From: Paracoccaceae bacterium
GTDB lineage: Bacteria > Pseudomonadota > Alphaproteobacteria > Rhodobacterales > Rhodobacteraceae
Length of the DNA stretch: 6,753 bases
Direction: 5' to 3'
NCBI GenBank assembly: GCA_002400675.1
Contig: NVQY01000038.1
Coordinates: forward strand, 5,369-12,121
The notes under the pieces were generated by a model. That model saw only the letters and a program-made list of their open reading frames with translations, made no database searches and was not told the origin of the DNA. The stretch's first letter is position 1; each line of letters starts with the position of its first letter. Made by a program: the position numbers and the translations under genes. Below are positions 1 to 6,256 of this stretch, in pieces.

Positions 1-177
1 CACCTGCATTGCGTCGGCCACACGAGCGCGGTTAAGATCGACAGCGGCGCGTTGGTCGGATGATCCGGGGCCACAGTTGAGACCTTTGAATATCCCCGAC
101 GATGCCCCACCCCGTCGGGTAAAGAACCCGTGGTGCGCGGGCGCAAGGCTGTCAGACGTGAGAATTTCCAGTGTCAT
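1..177 (-). CDS. pgeF: Polyphenol oxidase / YfiH-family (peptidoglycan editing factor PgeF), N-terminal part
   Basis: The reverse complement reads 59 codons from an ATG at 177-175 to the left edge with no stop. Residues 17-23 read GFFTRRG and 24-36 read GASSGIFKGLNCG. This is the conserved N-terminal opening of the YfiH/PgeF laccase-domain family, followed by the usual R-A-V...R..VA segment. The catalytic His/Cys residues of the family lie further on and are outside the window. Members are copper- or zinc-containing oxidoreductase-like or purine-nucleoside-acting enzymes, and in E. coli PgeF keeps wrong amino acids out of peptidoglycan precursors; which activity applies here cannot be seen. 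The start ATG overlaps the TGA of the upstream methyltransferase gene as ATGA, so translational coupling is likely. It is the third gene of the lgt operon. The assignment is firm for the family and less firm for the function. Confidence 0.85.
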   Translation of the reverse strand, partial: MTLEILTSDSLAPAHHGFFTRRGGASSGIFKGLNCGPGSSDQRAAVDLNRARVADAMQV

Positions 178-1241
178 GGGGCAAGTCCGGGTATCGGGGG
201 CGCTGCGGGCGGGGTTAGCCCCAGCACTTTGAACAGGTTTCCCATTTCCCCGGCCTGCGTCAAGCGTCGATGCGCTGACGTGATATCCGCGCGCATCTGG
301 TCTGACTGGCCTTTGGCAAGGGTTTGCGCGCGCGCCGTGATGCCCAACCGTTCGAGAAAAACGCCTTGTGTTGTCAAACGGCTATGGGCGCAGCCGTTCG
401 CGCGGGCGACCCCGGCCAGGGCCTCAAAGTCCACGTGGGCGGTCAGGTCGGCCTGACCCGGATCGGCAAGAATATCGACCGTTTCATGCGCCCTGAGCGC
501 CTGAAGCGTGTCTCCAAGTGATCGCCAGTCGCCATAATCGACGATCAACCCCGCCCCGCCATGTCTGGCGATTCGGCCCGCCAGCGCGGTTATCACCGGC
601 GTCGCCGGGGTACAGATTTCGACCAGATCGCCATCTTTGGTGTCCGCCAGTCGATGCGTCAGCAGCGGTTGCGGTGCCGGCCCGGTCAAGCCAAGCGTCA
701 GGGAGTCACCCTCTAGTCCCACGACCCGTTCGCGCCATCCTTGTCCGTCACGCTGAAACTGGCGAATGGGCAGGGCGTCAAAGAATTCGTTGGCGATGAT
801 GAACAATGGCTGATCGGGCAGGGCGGTTGCGTCGTCCAGCCAGTGCGGTGTGTGGTTGGCTAGTGTTTCGGCCTGTTTAGCACGCAGCTTTGGTGAGGCC
901 TCGATCAGGTATATTTGCGCGGCGGCGTGAAAACCGGGGACCGCGCGTGTGGCGCGCAGGACATCCGCCATCAGCGTGCCGCGACCGGGGCCAAGTTCGG
1001 CCAGTGTAAAGGGCGACGGGCCCCCTTGATCAAGCCAGCTTTGGGCCAGACAAAGGCCGATCAATTCGCCAAACATCTGGCTGATCTCTGGTGCCGTGAT
1101 GAAATCCCCCGCCGCGCCAAACGGGTCGCGGGTGGTGTAATAGCCCAAGGTCGGATGCAACAGGCAGTCGGCCATATAGTCGGACAGGCGCAACGGTCCG
1201 TCCAGCCGGATACGCCGGATGATCCGGTCGCGAAGGGTCAA
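174..1241 (-). CDS. Class I SAM-dependent methyltransferase, MidA/NDUFAF7 family (DUF185)
   Basis: The product is 355 residues. The family hallmarks appear in order: HPTLGYY (29-35), [15 protein letters not shown] (45-59), the SAM-binding glycine loop ELGPGRGTL (82-90), an acidic strand end IEAS (113-116), NEFFDALP (151-158), VDYG (234-237), TAHVDF (267-272) and QGVFLERLG (292-300), then the closing MGNLFKVL (333-340). The mitochondrial relative NDUFAF7 dimethylates an arginine of the NDUFS2 subunit during complex I assembly, so a role in arginine methylation of the bacterial NuoD-like subunit is a reasonable inference but is not shown here. The start is a TTG at 1241-1239 that shares bases with the TGA of lgt (TTGA). 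It gives a normal N-terminus for the family, and no better ATG lies nearby. The gene lies between lgt and pgeF, overlapping both. The protein is soluble, with no signal peptide visible. Confidence 0.9.
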   Translation of the reverse strand: MTLRDRIIRRIRLDGPLRLSDYMADCLLHPTLGYYTTRDPFGAAGDFITAPEISQMFGELIGLCLAQSWLDQGGPSPFTLAELGPGRGTLMADVLRATRAVPGFHAAAQIYLIEASPKLRAKQAETLANHTPHWLDDATALPDQPLFIIANEFFDALPIRQFQRDGQGWRERVVGLEGDSLTLGLTGPAPQPLLTHRLADTKDGDLVEICTPATPVITALAGRIARHGGAGLIVDYGDWRSLGDTLQALRAHETVDILADPGQADLTAHVDFEALAGVARANGCAHSRLTTQGVFLERLGITARAQTLAKGQSDQMRADITSAHRRLTQAGEMGNLFKVLGLTPPAAPPIPGLAP

Positions 1242-2128
1242 GCCACCGCCTTGCGCCGTGCGGCCATGATCAGCCAGACGCCAAGGGCGATCATCGGCAG
1301 GGACAGAATCTGGCCCATGGTCAGGCCATAGCCGCCCATCTGAAACGCCAGCCCCAGCGGGTTGCCCGGCGACACGAACTGGGCATCAGGCTGACGGGCG
1401 AATTCGACAATGAACCGCGCGGCCCCGTAGCCGGTCAGGAACACGCCAACGGTCAGCCCCGGCAGTTTCAGCGCGCCGCGCCGGTAGACCAGCCAGAGTA
1501 GGAAAAGGCCGAGGATCGCGCCTTCGAGGGCGGCTTCGTAGAGTTGCGAGGGGTGGCGGGCGCATAGTCCCACCACGTCGGGGCAATCCTGCGCATATCT
1601 GCCCGGAAACGCCACGCCCCACGGCAGGGTGGTGGGGCGGCCCCACAGTTCGGCGTTGATGTAGTTGGCGATCCGGCCAAGCATCAGACCAAAGGGCACC
1701 GTATGGGAAATCAGGTCAGCGGTGCTGAGTTTGGGCAGGTTGTAGCGCAGCGCGTACATCCACGCGGCCATGACCACGCCCAGAAGGCCGCCATGGAACG
1801 ACATTCCGCCTTCCCAGACTTTGAGGATATCGCCGGGGTTTTGCAGGTAGTAGCCCGGTTGGTAAAACAGCACAAAGCCGAGGCGCCCGCCGATGATCAC
1901 GCCAAGGATGATCCATGTCAGCAGGTCTTCGATCTGGGTTGGGGTCATGGGGGCCGTGTTTTTTGGCCACAGGGATTTGCGGCGCACCGCCATCACGCCC
2001 AATCGCCAGGCGATCAGGATGCCGGCGATATAGGCCAGCGCGTACCAGCGCAGGGCGAACTCAAAGCCAAACAGGGTGATCGAGAAAATCTCGGGCGAGA
2101 GGTCGGGGAAACGGATCAATGCATTCAT
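1238..2128 (-). CDS. lgt: Prolipoprotein diacylglyceryl transferase
   Basis: This 296-residue inner-membrane enzyme moves a diacylglyceryl group from phosphatidylglycerol to the lipobox cysteine of prolipoproteins, the first step of lipoprotein maturation. Several hydrophobic segments are visible (roughly 30-48, 69-88, 113-127, 140-150, 200-214, 224-242, 270-290), as expected of a seven-pass protein. Key family residues are present: RWYALAY (27-33), HGG with His112, the signature [13 protein letters not shown] (151-163) with Arg152, Asn155 and Glu160, HPSQLYEA (192-199), and [16 protein letters not shown] (232-247) with Arg237 and Glu241. By family alignment these match the essential His103, Arg143, Asn146, Arg239 and Glu243 of the E. 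coli enzyme. The ATG at 2128-2126 fits the family N-terminus although no clear Shine-Dalgarno sequence precedes it. It is the first gene of the lgt/methyltransferase/pgeF operon and diverges from ubiK. Confidence 0.97.
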   Translation of the reverse strand: MNALIRFPDLSPEIFSITLFGFEFALRWYALAYIAGILIAWRLGVMAVRRKSLWPKNTAPMTPTQIEDLLTWIILGVIIGGRLGFVLFYQPGYYLQNPGDILKVWEGGMSFHGGLLGVVMAAWMYALRYNLPKLSTADLISHTVPFGLMLGRIANYINAELWGRPTTLPWGVAFPGRYAQDCPDVVGLCARHPSQLYEAALEGAILGLFLLWLVYRRGALKLPGLTVGVFLTGYGAARFIVEFARQPDAQFVSPGNPLGLAFQMGGYGLTMGQILSLPMIALGVWLIMAARRKAVA

Positions 2129-2236
2129 GCAGGTGCTAGTGCCGTTGACGATATGGCAAAGTCAACCTTGTCGCCGGGCGGTTCCCCGCCCATATAGGGG
2201 CAACGCGACACCGCCGCGACATCAAGGAGCAGTCTG
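2129..2236. promoter_or_regulatory. Divergent lgt-ubiK intergenic region with a 6-bp dyad
   Basis: These 108 bases must hold the promoters of both lgt (leftward) and ubiK (rightward). A perfect inverted repeat, GTTGAC at 2144-2149 and GTCAAC at 2161-2166, flanks an 11-base spacer. Each arm carries a TTGAC core resembling a -35 box on its own strand. On the minus strand TTGACT (2165-2160) is suitably placed for lgt, but no good -10 box follows. For ubiK, TTGTCG (2168-2173) followed by CATATAGG (2191-2198) is a weak sigma-70-like candidate. The dyad could equally be an operator. Exact start sites cannot be read from sequence alone. Confidence 0.35.
2224..2229 (+). promoter_or_regulatory. Ribosome binding site of ubiK
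   Basis: AAGGAG is a near-perfect Shine-Dalgarno sequence, 7 bases before the ATG at 2237. It is the strongest site of its kind in the window and supports this start. Confidence 0.75.
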
Positions 2237-2497
2237 ATGCAGACACGCAATAAAATTCTGGACGACCTTTCGCAGCTTATGACCAACGCTATGGGCGTTG
2301 CTCAAGGGGCCAAGGGCGAGGCCGAAACCGCCATGAAAGGTCTGATGGACCGCTGGTTGGCTGATCGCGACTTTGTGACCAGAGAAGAGTTCGACGCGGT
2401 GCGCGCCATGGCACAAAAGGCCCGCGAAGAGAACGAAGCGCTGGCCGCGCGGCTGGTCGCCCTTGAGGGCAAGCCCAAGGCCAAGGGCAAGAAGTGA
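2237..2497 (+). CDS. ubiK: Ubiquinone biosynthesis accessory factor UbiK (BMFP / DUF526 family)
   Basis: The product is a small, charged, soluble protein of 86 residues, typical of the family. The N-terminal half (about 1-45) is an amphipathic helix region with NKILDDLSQL at 5-14 and GLMDRW at 35-40. The C-terminal half (about 46-77) begins with DFVTREEFDAVR and continues as a heptad-like coiled coil ending ALAARLVALEGK, with a lysine-rich tail. Proteins of this family form trimers, bind UbiJ and lipids, and support aerobic ubiquinone synthesis. The Brucella relative was described as a membrane fusogenic protein (BMFP). A good AAGGAG site sets the start. The gene is divergent from lgt and is followed by a long gap, so it is probably a single-gene transcript. 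Placement next to a complex I-related methyltransferase gives a respiratory flavour to the neighbourhood, though that is inference. Confidence 0.9.
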   Translation: MQTRNKILDDLSQLMTNAMGVAQGAKGEAETAMKGLMDRWLADRDFVTREEFDAVRAMAQKAREENEALAARLVALEGKPKAKGKK

Positions 2498-2520
2498 TCC
2501 ACAAGAAGTAGGAAAATGGA

Positions 2521-2534
2521 GGCGCTGACGCGCC
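2521..2534 (+). terminator. Possible weak terminator hairpin after ubiK
   Basis: GGCGC-TGAC-GCGCC forms a perfect 5-bp GC-rich stem with a 4-base loop, beginning 24 bases after the ubiK stop. The following bases (GCTGGTATTTT) give only a short, delayed T run, so this is at best a weak intrinsic terminator. Confidence 0.25.
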
Positions 2535-2780
2535 GCTGGTATTTTCAGAATTTTGCCAGCGTGCCGCCGGGGCCTTGGTCGTGGGTTGGTTTTGTGTGCG
2601 TTGGGTTTGAGTATTTGGAACAAGAAGAAGCTGGAAGAGGGCTGTATTTAGGGGGGTGGAGGGCTTTACCCACAACTTATTGCAGTTATCCCCAATAATA
2701 GGGGTTGCCAGAGAGAGGCACACACACCACCATATCTGGTATGGGCACGGGGGTTCACCCCGGTCTGTAGAGCAGGCACC

Positions 2781-2824
2781 TAGCGCTTGGGGCGCTATCG
2801 GCCCCCACCGGCCCGAGTTGGCCC
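2781..2824 (+). promoter_or_regulatory. Palindrome and helically phased GGCCC motifs before the YbjN-domain gene
   Basis: TAGCGC (2781-2786) and GCGCTA (2792-2797) form a perfect dyad with a 5-base centre. Directly after it GGCCC occurs at 2800-2804, 2810-2814 and 2820-2824, exactly one helical turn apart. This spacing is typical of a factor binding repeatedly to one DNA face, or the whole may be a structured RNA leader. No known operator was recognised. Confidence 0.3.
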
Positions 2825-2837
2825 GCTAGATAAAAGT

Positions 2838-2844
2838 GAGGTGG
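2838..2844 (+). promoter_or_regulatory. Ribosome binding site of the YbjN-domain gene
   Basis: GAGGTGG lies with its GAGG core 7 bases before the ATG at 2849, which supports this start over any downstream ATG. Confidence 0.6.
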
Positions 2845-2848
2845 TATC

Positions 2849-3349
2849 ATGGCCCTGTCAGAGCAGTATCTGGAAGACGACATTCACCCGATCGACATTG
2901 TCGAGAATATCGCGGCACTTCACGACTGGGAATTCGACCGTATTGGCGATGATCAGATTGCGATGGCGGTAGAGGGGCAGTGGCGCACCTATTCCATCAC
3001 CCTTGCGTGGTCGGGGTATGATGAGACTTTGCGCATGGTTTGCACCTTTGAGATGGAGCCGCCTGCGGACAAGGTTCCGGGGTTGTATGAGTTGATCAAC
3101 GCGATGAACGATCAATGCTGGGCCGGGGCGTTCACCTATTGGGCTGAGCAGAAGTTGATGGTTTATCGCTATGGTCTGGTGTTGGCCGGGGGGCAGATTG
3201 CCAGCCCGGAGCAGGTCGACACGATGATCAATGCCGCCGTTATGAGCGCCGAGCGGTATTACCCGGCGATTCAGTTGCAGGTCTGGGGTGGGCGGACGAC
3301 CAAGGACGCGATGCAGGTCGCCATTGCAGAGGCTTATGGCCGCGCGTAA
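2849..3349 (+). CDS. YbjN domain-containing protein
   Basis: The product is 166 residues, soluble, acidic, with no signal peptide or membrane segment. It opens with HPIDIVENIAALHDWEFDR (13-31) and continues with a beta-rich stretch, QWRTYSITLAW (44-54) and ETLRMVCTFEME (59-70). It then has the paired motifs LYELINAMNDQCWAGAFTYW (79-98) and LMVYRYGLVLAGG (103-115), followed by helical segments with QVDTMINAAVMSAERYYPA. This is the pattern of alphaproteobacterial YbjN-domain proteins, which share a fold with type III secretion chaperones. The E. coli founder affects motility, adhesion and stress traits, but no biochemical activity is established for the family. It is the first gene of the run leading into proC, 35 bases upstream, so co-transcription is likely. 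The family call is fairly secure and the role is unknown. Confidence 0.85.
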   Translation: MALSEQYLEDDIHPIDIVENIAALHDWEFDRIGDDQIAMAVEGQWRTYSITLAWSGYDETLRMVCTFEMEPPADKVPGLYELINAMNDQCWAGAFTYWAEQKLMVYRYGLVLAGGQIASPEQVDTMINAAVMSAERYYPAIQLQVWGGRTTKDAMQVAIAEAYGRA

Positions 3350-3373
3350 AGCTATGTCCTGAACCATATCGGC

Positions 3374-3378
3374 GAGGG
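3374..3378 (+). promoter_or_regulatory. Ribosome binding site of proC
   Basis: GAGGG lies 6 bases before the ATG at 3385. It supports this ATG rather than the GTG codons a few residues downstream. Confidence 0.55.
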
Positions 3379-3384
3379 CTATTC

Positions 3385-4203
3385 ATGGATGATTTGGGTG
3401 TTGTGGCGGACCGGGGGCTGGTTCTTTTAGGCTGCGGCAAGATGGGGTCGGCGATGCTGGCCGGGTGGCTGGATAGTGGGCTGCCTGTGGTGTCGGTCTG
3501 GGTGATTGACCCTAAGCCTTCGGACTGGGTGAGCGGGCTTGGGGTTCATGTAAACGAGGGTTTGCCGGATCGTCCGGGAATCGTTCTGGTGGCGGTCAAG
3601 CCGCAGATGATGGGCGACGCTTTGCCGTCTTTGGTGGCGCTGGGCGGGGGCGGGACGTTGTTTGTGTCCGTGGCCGCAGGCACGTCGATTGCGACTTTTG
3701 AAGCGGTGTTGGGGGCGGGCACGCCGATTGTGCGGGCCATGCCCAATACGCCTGCCGCGATTGGGCAGGGGATCACCGCGCTGATCGGCAATGCTGCGGC
3801 CAGTGCCAGTGATGTGGATTTGGCCGAGGTTCTGCTGTCGGCCGTTGGGCAGGTGGTTCGGTTGCAGAGCGAGGCGCAGATGGATGCGGTGACCGGGGTC
3901 AGCGGGTCGGGTCCGGCCTATGTGTTTCATTTGATCGAAACGCTGGCGGCGGCGGGGGTGGCGCAGGGGTTGCCCTCTGGGTTAGCGATGCAACTGGCCA
4001 AGGCGACCGTGGCCGGGGCGGGGGCGCTGGCGATGAGTTCGAAAGAGGATCCGGCGCAGTTGCGGGTCAATGTGACCAGTCCCAATGGCACCACGCAGGC
4101 CGCGTTGGAGGTGTTGATGGACAAGGATGACGGGTTTCCCGCCCTGTTGCGTCGCGCGGTGGCGGCGGCGGCGGGCAGATCAAAGGAACTGGCCAATGGC
4201 TGA
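3385..4203 (+). CDS. proC: Pyrroline-5-carboxylate reductase
   Basis: The product is 272 residues, the normal length. The enzyme reduces 1-pyrroline-5-carboxylate to L-proline with NAD(P)H, the last step of proline synthesis, in the cytoplasm. The N-terminal Rossmann fold has the dinucleotide motif GCGKMG (16-21), then VAVKPQ (69-74) and RAMPNTPA (117-124). The C-terminal dimerisation and substrate domain shows TGVSGSGPAYVF (170-181) and the P5CR signature around VTSPNGTTQAALEVL (230-244). No key motif is missing. The gene follows the YbjN-domain gene after 35 bases and its last 8 bases overlap the start of csaA, which indicates a shared transcript. Confidence 0.96.
   Translation: MDDLGVVADRGLVLLGCGKMGSAMLAGWLDSGLPVVSVWVIDPKPSDWVSGLGVHVNEGLPDRPGIVLVAVKPQMMGDALPSLVALGGGGTLFVSVAAGTSIATFEAVLGAGTPIVRAMPNTPAAIGQGITALIGNAAASASDVDLAEVLLSAVGQVVRLQSEAQMDAVTGVSGSGPAYVFHLIETLAAAGVAQGLPSGLAMQLAKATVAGAGALAMSSKEDPAQLRVNVTSPNGTTQAALEVLMDKDDGFPALLRRAVAAAAGRSKELANG
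4182..4188 (+). promoter_or_regulatory. Ribosome binding site of csaA inside proC
   Basis: AAAGGAA sits within the 3' end of proC, 7 bases before the ATG at 4196. It decides the csaA start against an upstream in-frame ATG at 4127. Confidence 0.65.
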
Positions 4204-4534
4204 GATAACGTTTGACGATTTTCTGAAGGTGGATATTCGCGTGGGAGAAGTGGTCCGTGCAGAGGCTTATCCAGAGGCGCGCAAGCCGGCGATCAAGCTA
4301 TGGATCGATTTTGGCGGCGAGATCGGCGAGAGGAAATCTTCGGCGCAGATCACCGCGCATTATCAGCCTGAACAGTTGGTCGGGAAACAGGTGATGGCGG
4401 TGGTGAATTTCCCGCCACGCCAGATTGGCACGTTCATGTCAGAGGTTCTGGTGCTGGGGTTGCCGGACCCATCCGGGGAAATCGTGTTGATTGGTCCCGA
4501 TGGGCCGATTGCCAATGGCGGGCGGATGCATTGA
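4196..4534 (+). CDS. csaA: tRNA-binding domain protein, CsaA-type chaperone
   Basis: The product is 112 residues, the usual size for stand-alone CsaA proteins. The whole chain is one OB-fold tRNA-binding domain: FLKVDIRVGEVVRAEAYPEA (9-28), ARKPAIKLWIDFG (28-40), the KSSAQIT motif (47-53), VMAVVNFPPRQIG (66-78) and SEVLVLG (82-88), closing with the IGPDGPIANGGR turn (99-110). In Bacillus, CsaA binds unfolded and secretory proteins, and the fold is the one that binds tRNA in methionyl- and phenylalanyl-tRNA synthetases; its role in alphaproteobacteria is not settled. The reading frame stays open back to 4127, but the family N-terminus and the ribosome site favour 4196. It overlaps proC by 8 bases and the next gene by 1 base (TGATG), so translation is probably coupled through the run. 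Confidence 0.92.
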   Translation: MAEITFDDFLKVDIRVGEVVRAEAYPEARKPAIKLWIDFGGEIGERKSSAQITAHYQPEQLVGKQVMAVVNFPPRQIGTFMSEVLVLGLPDPSGEIVLIGPDGPIANGGRMH

Positions 4535-5484
4535 TGCGGCTGTTGATTTCAAGGCCGATGCCAGAGGCGGTCGTGGCGCGGGCCAAGGCGGAATTTGACA
4601 CTGAAATCAGGGCGATGAACACGCCGCTGACACCGGATGAGATGCTGCGCGCGTTGCGAGATTTTGACGCGGTGGTGCCGACGCTGGGGGATCAGTTTTC
4701 GGCGGATGTGTTCGGGCAGGTCGATGCGCCGCGCTGTCGGTTGCTGGCCAATTTCGGGGTTGGGTTCAATCATATCGACACGGCGGCGGCAAAAGCCAGT
4801 GGCGTGAAGGTCAGCAATACGCCGGGGGCTGTGACGGATGCCACGGCGGATATCGGCATGACGCTGATTCTGATGAGCGCGCGGCGCGCCGGGCAAGGCG
4901 AGCGGTTGGTGCGCGCAGGCAAGTGGGCCGGGTGGCATCCGACGCAGATGCTTGGGCTGCATGTGACCGGGAAAACGGTTGGGATCGTTGGCATGGGGCG
5001 CATTGGTCAGGCCGTGGCGCGGCGCTGTCATTTTGGGTTTGGTATGCAGGTTCGGTATTTCAGCCGGTCACGCAAGCGGCTGGAGTTTCCGGCGATTGCG
5101 ATGGACAGCCTGACGGAATTGGCCGGAAAGGTGGATGTGTTGGTGGTGTGCGTGCCGGGGTCGCCGCTGACGCATCATTTGATCGGTGACGCGGTGTTTC
5201 GGGCAATGCGCCCGACCGGCCATCTGATTAATATTGCGCGCGGGGATATTGTCGACGAGGGCGCACTGATTGCAGCGCTTGAGGCCGGGGAAATCGCCGG
5301 GGCGGGTTTGGATGTTTACGAGTTTGAACCAGAGGTGCCGTTGGCATTGCGGCAGATGGAGCAGGTGACGTTGTTGCCGCATCTGGGCACCGCAGCACTT
5401 GATGTGCGCGAATCGATGGGGAACATGGCGCTGGATAATGTTGCGGCTTTTGCCAAAGGGAAAGCGTTGCCAAACGCGGTTTAA
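4534..5484 (+). CDS. D-isomer-specific 2-hydroxyacid dehydrogenase (D-glycerate dehydrogenase/glyoxylate reductase-like)
   Basis: The product is 316 residues. The N-terminal catalytic lobe has NFGVGFNHID (73-82) and NTPGAVTDATADIG (95-108). The NAD(P)-binding lobe has TVGIVGMGRIGQAVARR (148-164). The catalytic triad is visible: Arg236 in NIARGDIVDE (233-242), Glu265 in GLDVYEFEPE (258-267) and His283 in LLPHLGTA (280-287). The enzyme should reduce a 2-keto acid such as glyoxylate or hydroxypyruvate with NAD(P)H, or the reverse. Arg178 and neighbouring Arg180 and Lys181, after the second Rossmann strand (RYFSRSRKR), suggest NADPH over NADH, since NADH-specific members usually have an acidic residue there; this is inference. 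The ATG at 4534 overlaps the csaA stop; an in-frame TTG one codon earlier is less likely. It is the last gene of the proC run. The family is certain and the substrate is uncertain. Confidence 0.9.
   Translation: MRLLISRPMPEAVVARAKAEFDTEIRAMNTPLTPDEMLRALRDFDAVVPTLGDQFSADVFGQVDAPRCRLLANFGVGFNHIDTAAAKASGVKVSNTPGAVTDATADIGMTLILMSARRAGQGERLVRAGKWAGWHPTQMLGLHVTGKTVGIVGMGRIGQAVARRCHFGFGMQVRYFSRSRKRLEFPAIAMDSLTELAGKVDVLVVCVPGSPLTHHLIGDAVFRAMRPTGHLINIARGDIVDEGALIAALEAGEIAGAGLDVYEFEPEVPLALRQMEQVTLLPHLGTAALDVRESMGNMALDNVAAFAKGKALPNAV
5464..5477. terminator. Possible bidirectional terminator hairpin between the dehydrogenase and tdk
   Basis: GCGTT-GCCA-AACGC is a perfect 5-bp stem with a 4-base loop inside the last codons of the dehydrogenase gene. 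It is flanked by AAA on the left and GGTTT on the right, so either strand shows a short T-rich tail. The two convergent genes have only 9 bases between their stop codons, and no other terminator is visible. The stem is short, so this is tentative. Confidence 0.3.
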
Positions 5485-5493
5485 GGCGCTGGG

Positions 5494-6087
5494 TCAGGGT
5501 TGGGCCGGGCGGTCGCCCATTGCTTCGCGCCAATGACGGCGGCACAGGGAAACATAGGTCTCATTGCCGCCGATCTGTACTTGCGCGCCTTCGCGGATCG
5601 GCTGGCCACTCTGGTCCTGTCGGATCACCATGGTTGCCTTGCGCCCACAGCGGCAAATCGTGCGCACTTCGCGCATTTCATCGGCCAGCGCCAACAGGGC
5701 GGCTGACCCGGGAAACAGCTCTCCGCGAAAGTCGACGCGCAGGCCGTAACACAGCACCGGCAGGTTCAGATCGTCCACCACGCGGGCCAATTGCCAGACC
5801 TGGGCCTGTTGCAGAAATTGTGCCTCGTCGACAAAGATGCAGGCCACCGGCCCCTGTTCAAGGCGCGTGGTGATCATGGCAAACAGGTCATCATCGCCGG
5901 CAAAGGTGTCTGCCTCGGAGCCGATGCCGATCCGTGAGGCGATGCGCCCGGTTCCGGCCCGCCCGTCAACCCGCGAGGTTAGCAAATAGGTGTTCATGCC
6001 ATGTTCGCGGTAATTATGCGACGCCTGCAATAGAACGGTCGATTTGCCGGCGTTCATGGTCGAGTAGTTGAAAAAGAGTTTGGCCAT
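5494..6087 (-). CDS. tdk: Thymidine kinase
   Basis: The product is 197 residues, close to the usual length of the bacterial type II (TK1-like) enzymes. It phosphorylates thymidine to dTMP with ATP in the pyrimidine salvage pathway. The P-loop is seen in STMNAGKST (9-17). DEAQF (87-91) carries the Mg-binding Asp87 and catalytic base Glu88. LCYGLRVDF (112-120) is the family strand motif. Zinc ligands are Cys145 and Cys147 (ICRC) with Cys182 and His185 (LCRRH), and the nucleoside-holding lasso lies between them, with GGNETYVSLC at 173-182. The frame is open for 50 more codons upstream (to 6237), but those residues are unlike the family and the MAKLFFNYS start matches it exactly. No clear Shine-Dalgarno sequence precedes the ATG. 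It is convergent with the dehydrogenase gene and divergent from the downstream regulator-like gene, so it is probably transcribed alone. Confidence 0.96.
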   Translation of the reverse strand: MAKLFFNYSTMNAGKSTVLLQASHNYREHGMNTYLLTSRVDGRAGTGRIASRIGIGSEADTFAGDDDLFAMITTRLEQGPVACIFVDEAQFLQQAQVWQLARVVDDLNLPVLCYGLRVDFRGELFPGSAALLALADEMREVRTICRCGRKATMVIRQDQSGQPIREGAQVQIGGNETYVSLCRRHWREAMGDRPAQP

Positions 6088-6256
6088 GGCGCGGTTTAGG
6101 CGCTGAGGCAGGGGCGGGCAACCAGTTTTCGCCGCGCGCGGGGGCTGGAATTCAAAGTGCCGCCACCATGTCTGCGCAAAATCCGGGACGGAACAGCCCT
6201 TGGGGATGGATAGCGTGCAGATAACCGGTGACGGCACCTATGGGTCGGCGGATGGC

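Larger units (their letters stand above)
2498..2848. other. 351-base intergenic region between ubiK and the YbjN-domain gene
   Basis: No convincing gene is seen. A 60-codon frame at 2516-2698 lacks a proper ribosome site and any family features. The region holds four perfect short inverted repeats (2521-2534, 2677-2698, 2730-2744, 2781-2797), a GGGG-TTCA-CCCC hairpin at 2750-2761, two sequences one base away from the DnaA box TTATCCACA (TTACCCACA at 2666-2674 and TTATCCCCA at 2686-2694, 20 bases apart), and three GGCCC motifs in 10-base phase (2800-2824). A TTGCCA at 2705-2710 resembles a -35 box (5 of 6) but has no matching -10. The stretch 2641-2700 has lower GC (27 of 60) than the flanking genes. 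It most likely contains the ubiK transcript end and the promoter and leader of the downstream operon. Confidence 0.5.

Noticed and set aside
2516..2698. 60-codon plus-strand frame after ubiK
   Set aside because: No family features, Shine-Dalgarno-like bases are poorly placed, it contains two hairpins, and its tryptophan/glycine-rich sequence looks like chance translation of a G-rich spacer.
2719..2731. Short CA-rich tract (CACACACCACC)
   Set aside because: Too short to count as a functional microsatellite.
2700..2848. Structured RNA gene or riboswitch before the YbjN-domain gene
   Set aside because: Several hairpins are present, but no known riboswitch core, tRNA, 4.5S, 6S or tmRNA feature could be recognised.
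4127..4195. Upstream ATG extending csaA by 23 residues inside proC
   Set aside because: The extra residues are arginine-rich shadow translation of proC, and a good ribosome site and the family N-terminus point to 4196.
4531..4533. TTG start one codon before the dehydrogenase ATG
   Set aside because: ATG at 4534 gives a standard TGATG overlap with csaA and a normal N-terminus; the TTG adds only one residue.
6088..6237. 50-codon N-terminal extension of thymidine kinase
   Set aside because: The extension is unlike the family, while the inner start MAKLFFNYS aligns exactly with known thymidine kinase N-termini.
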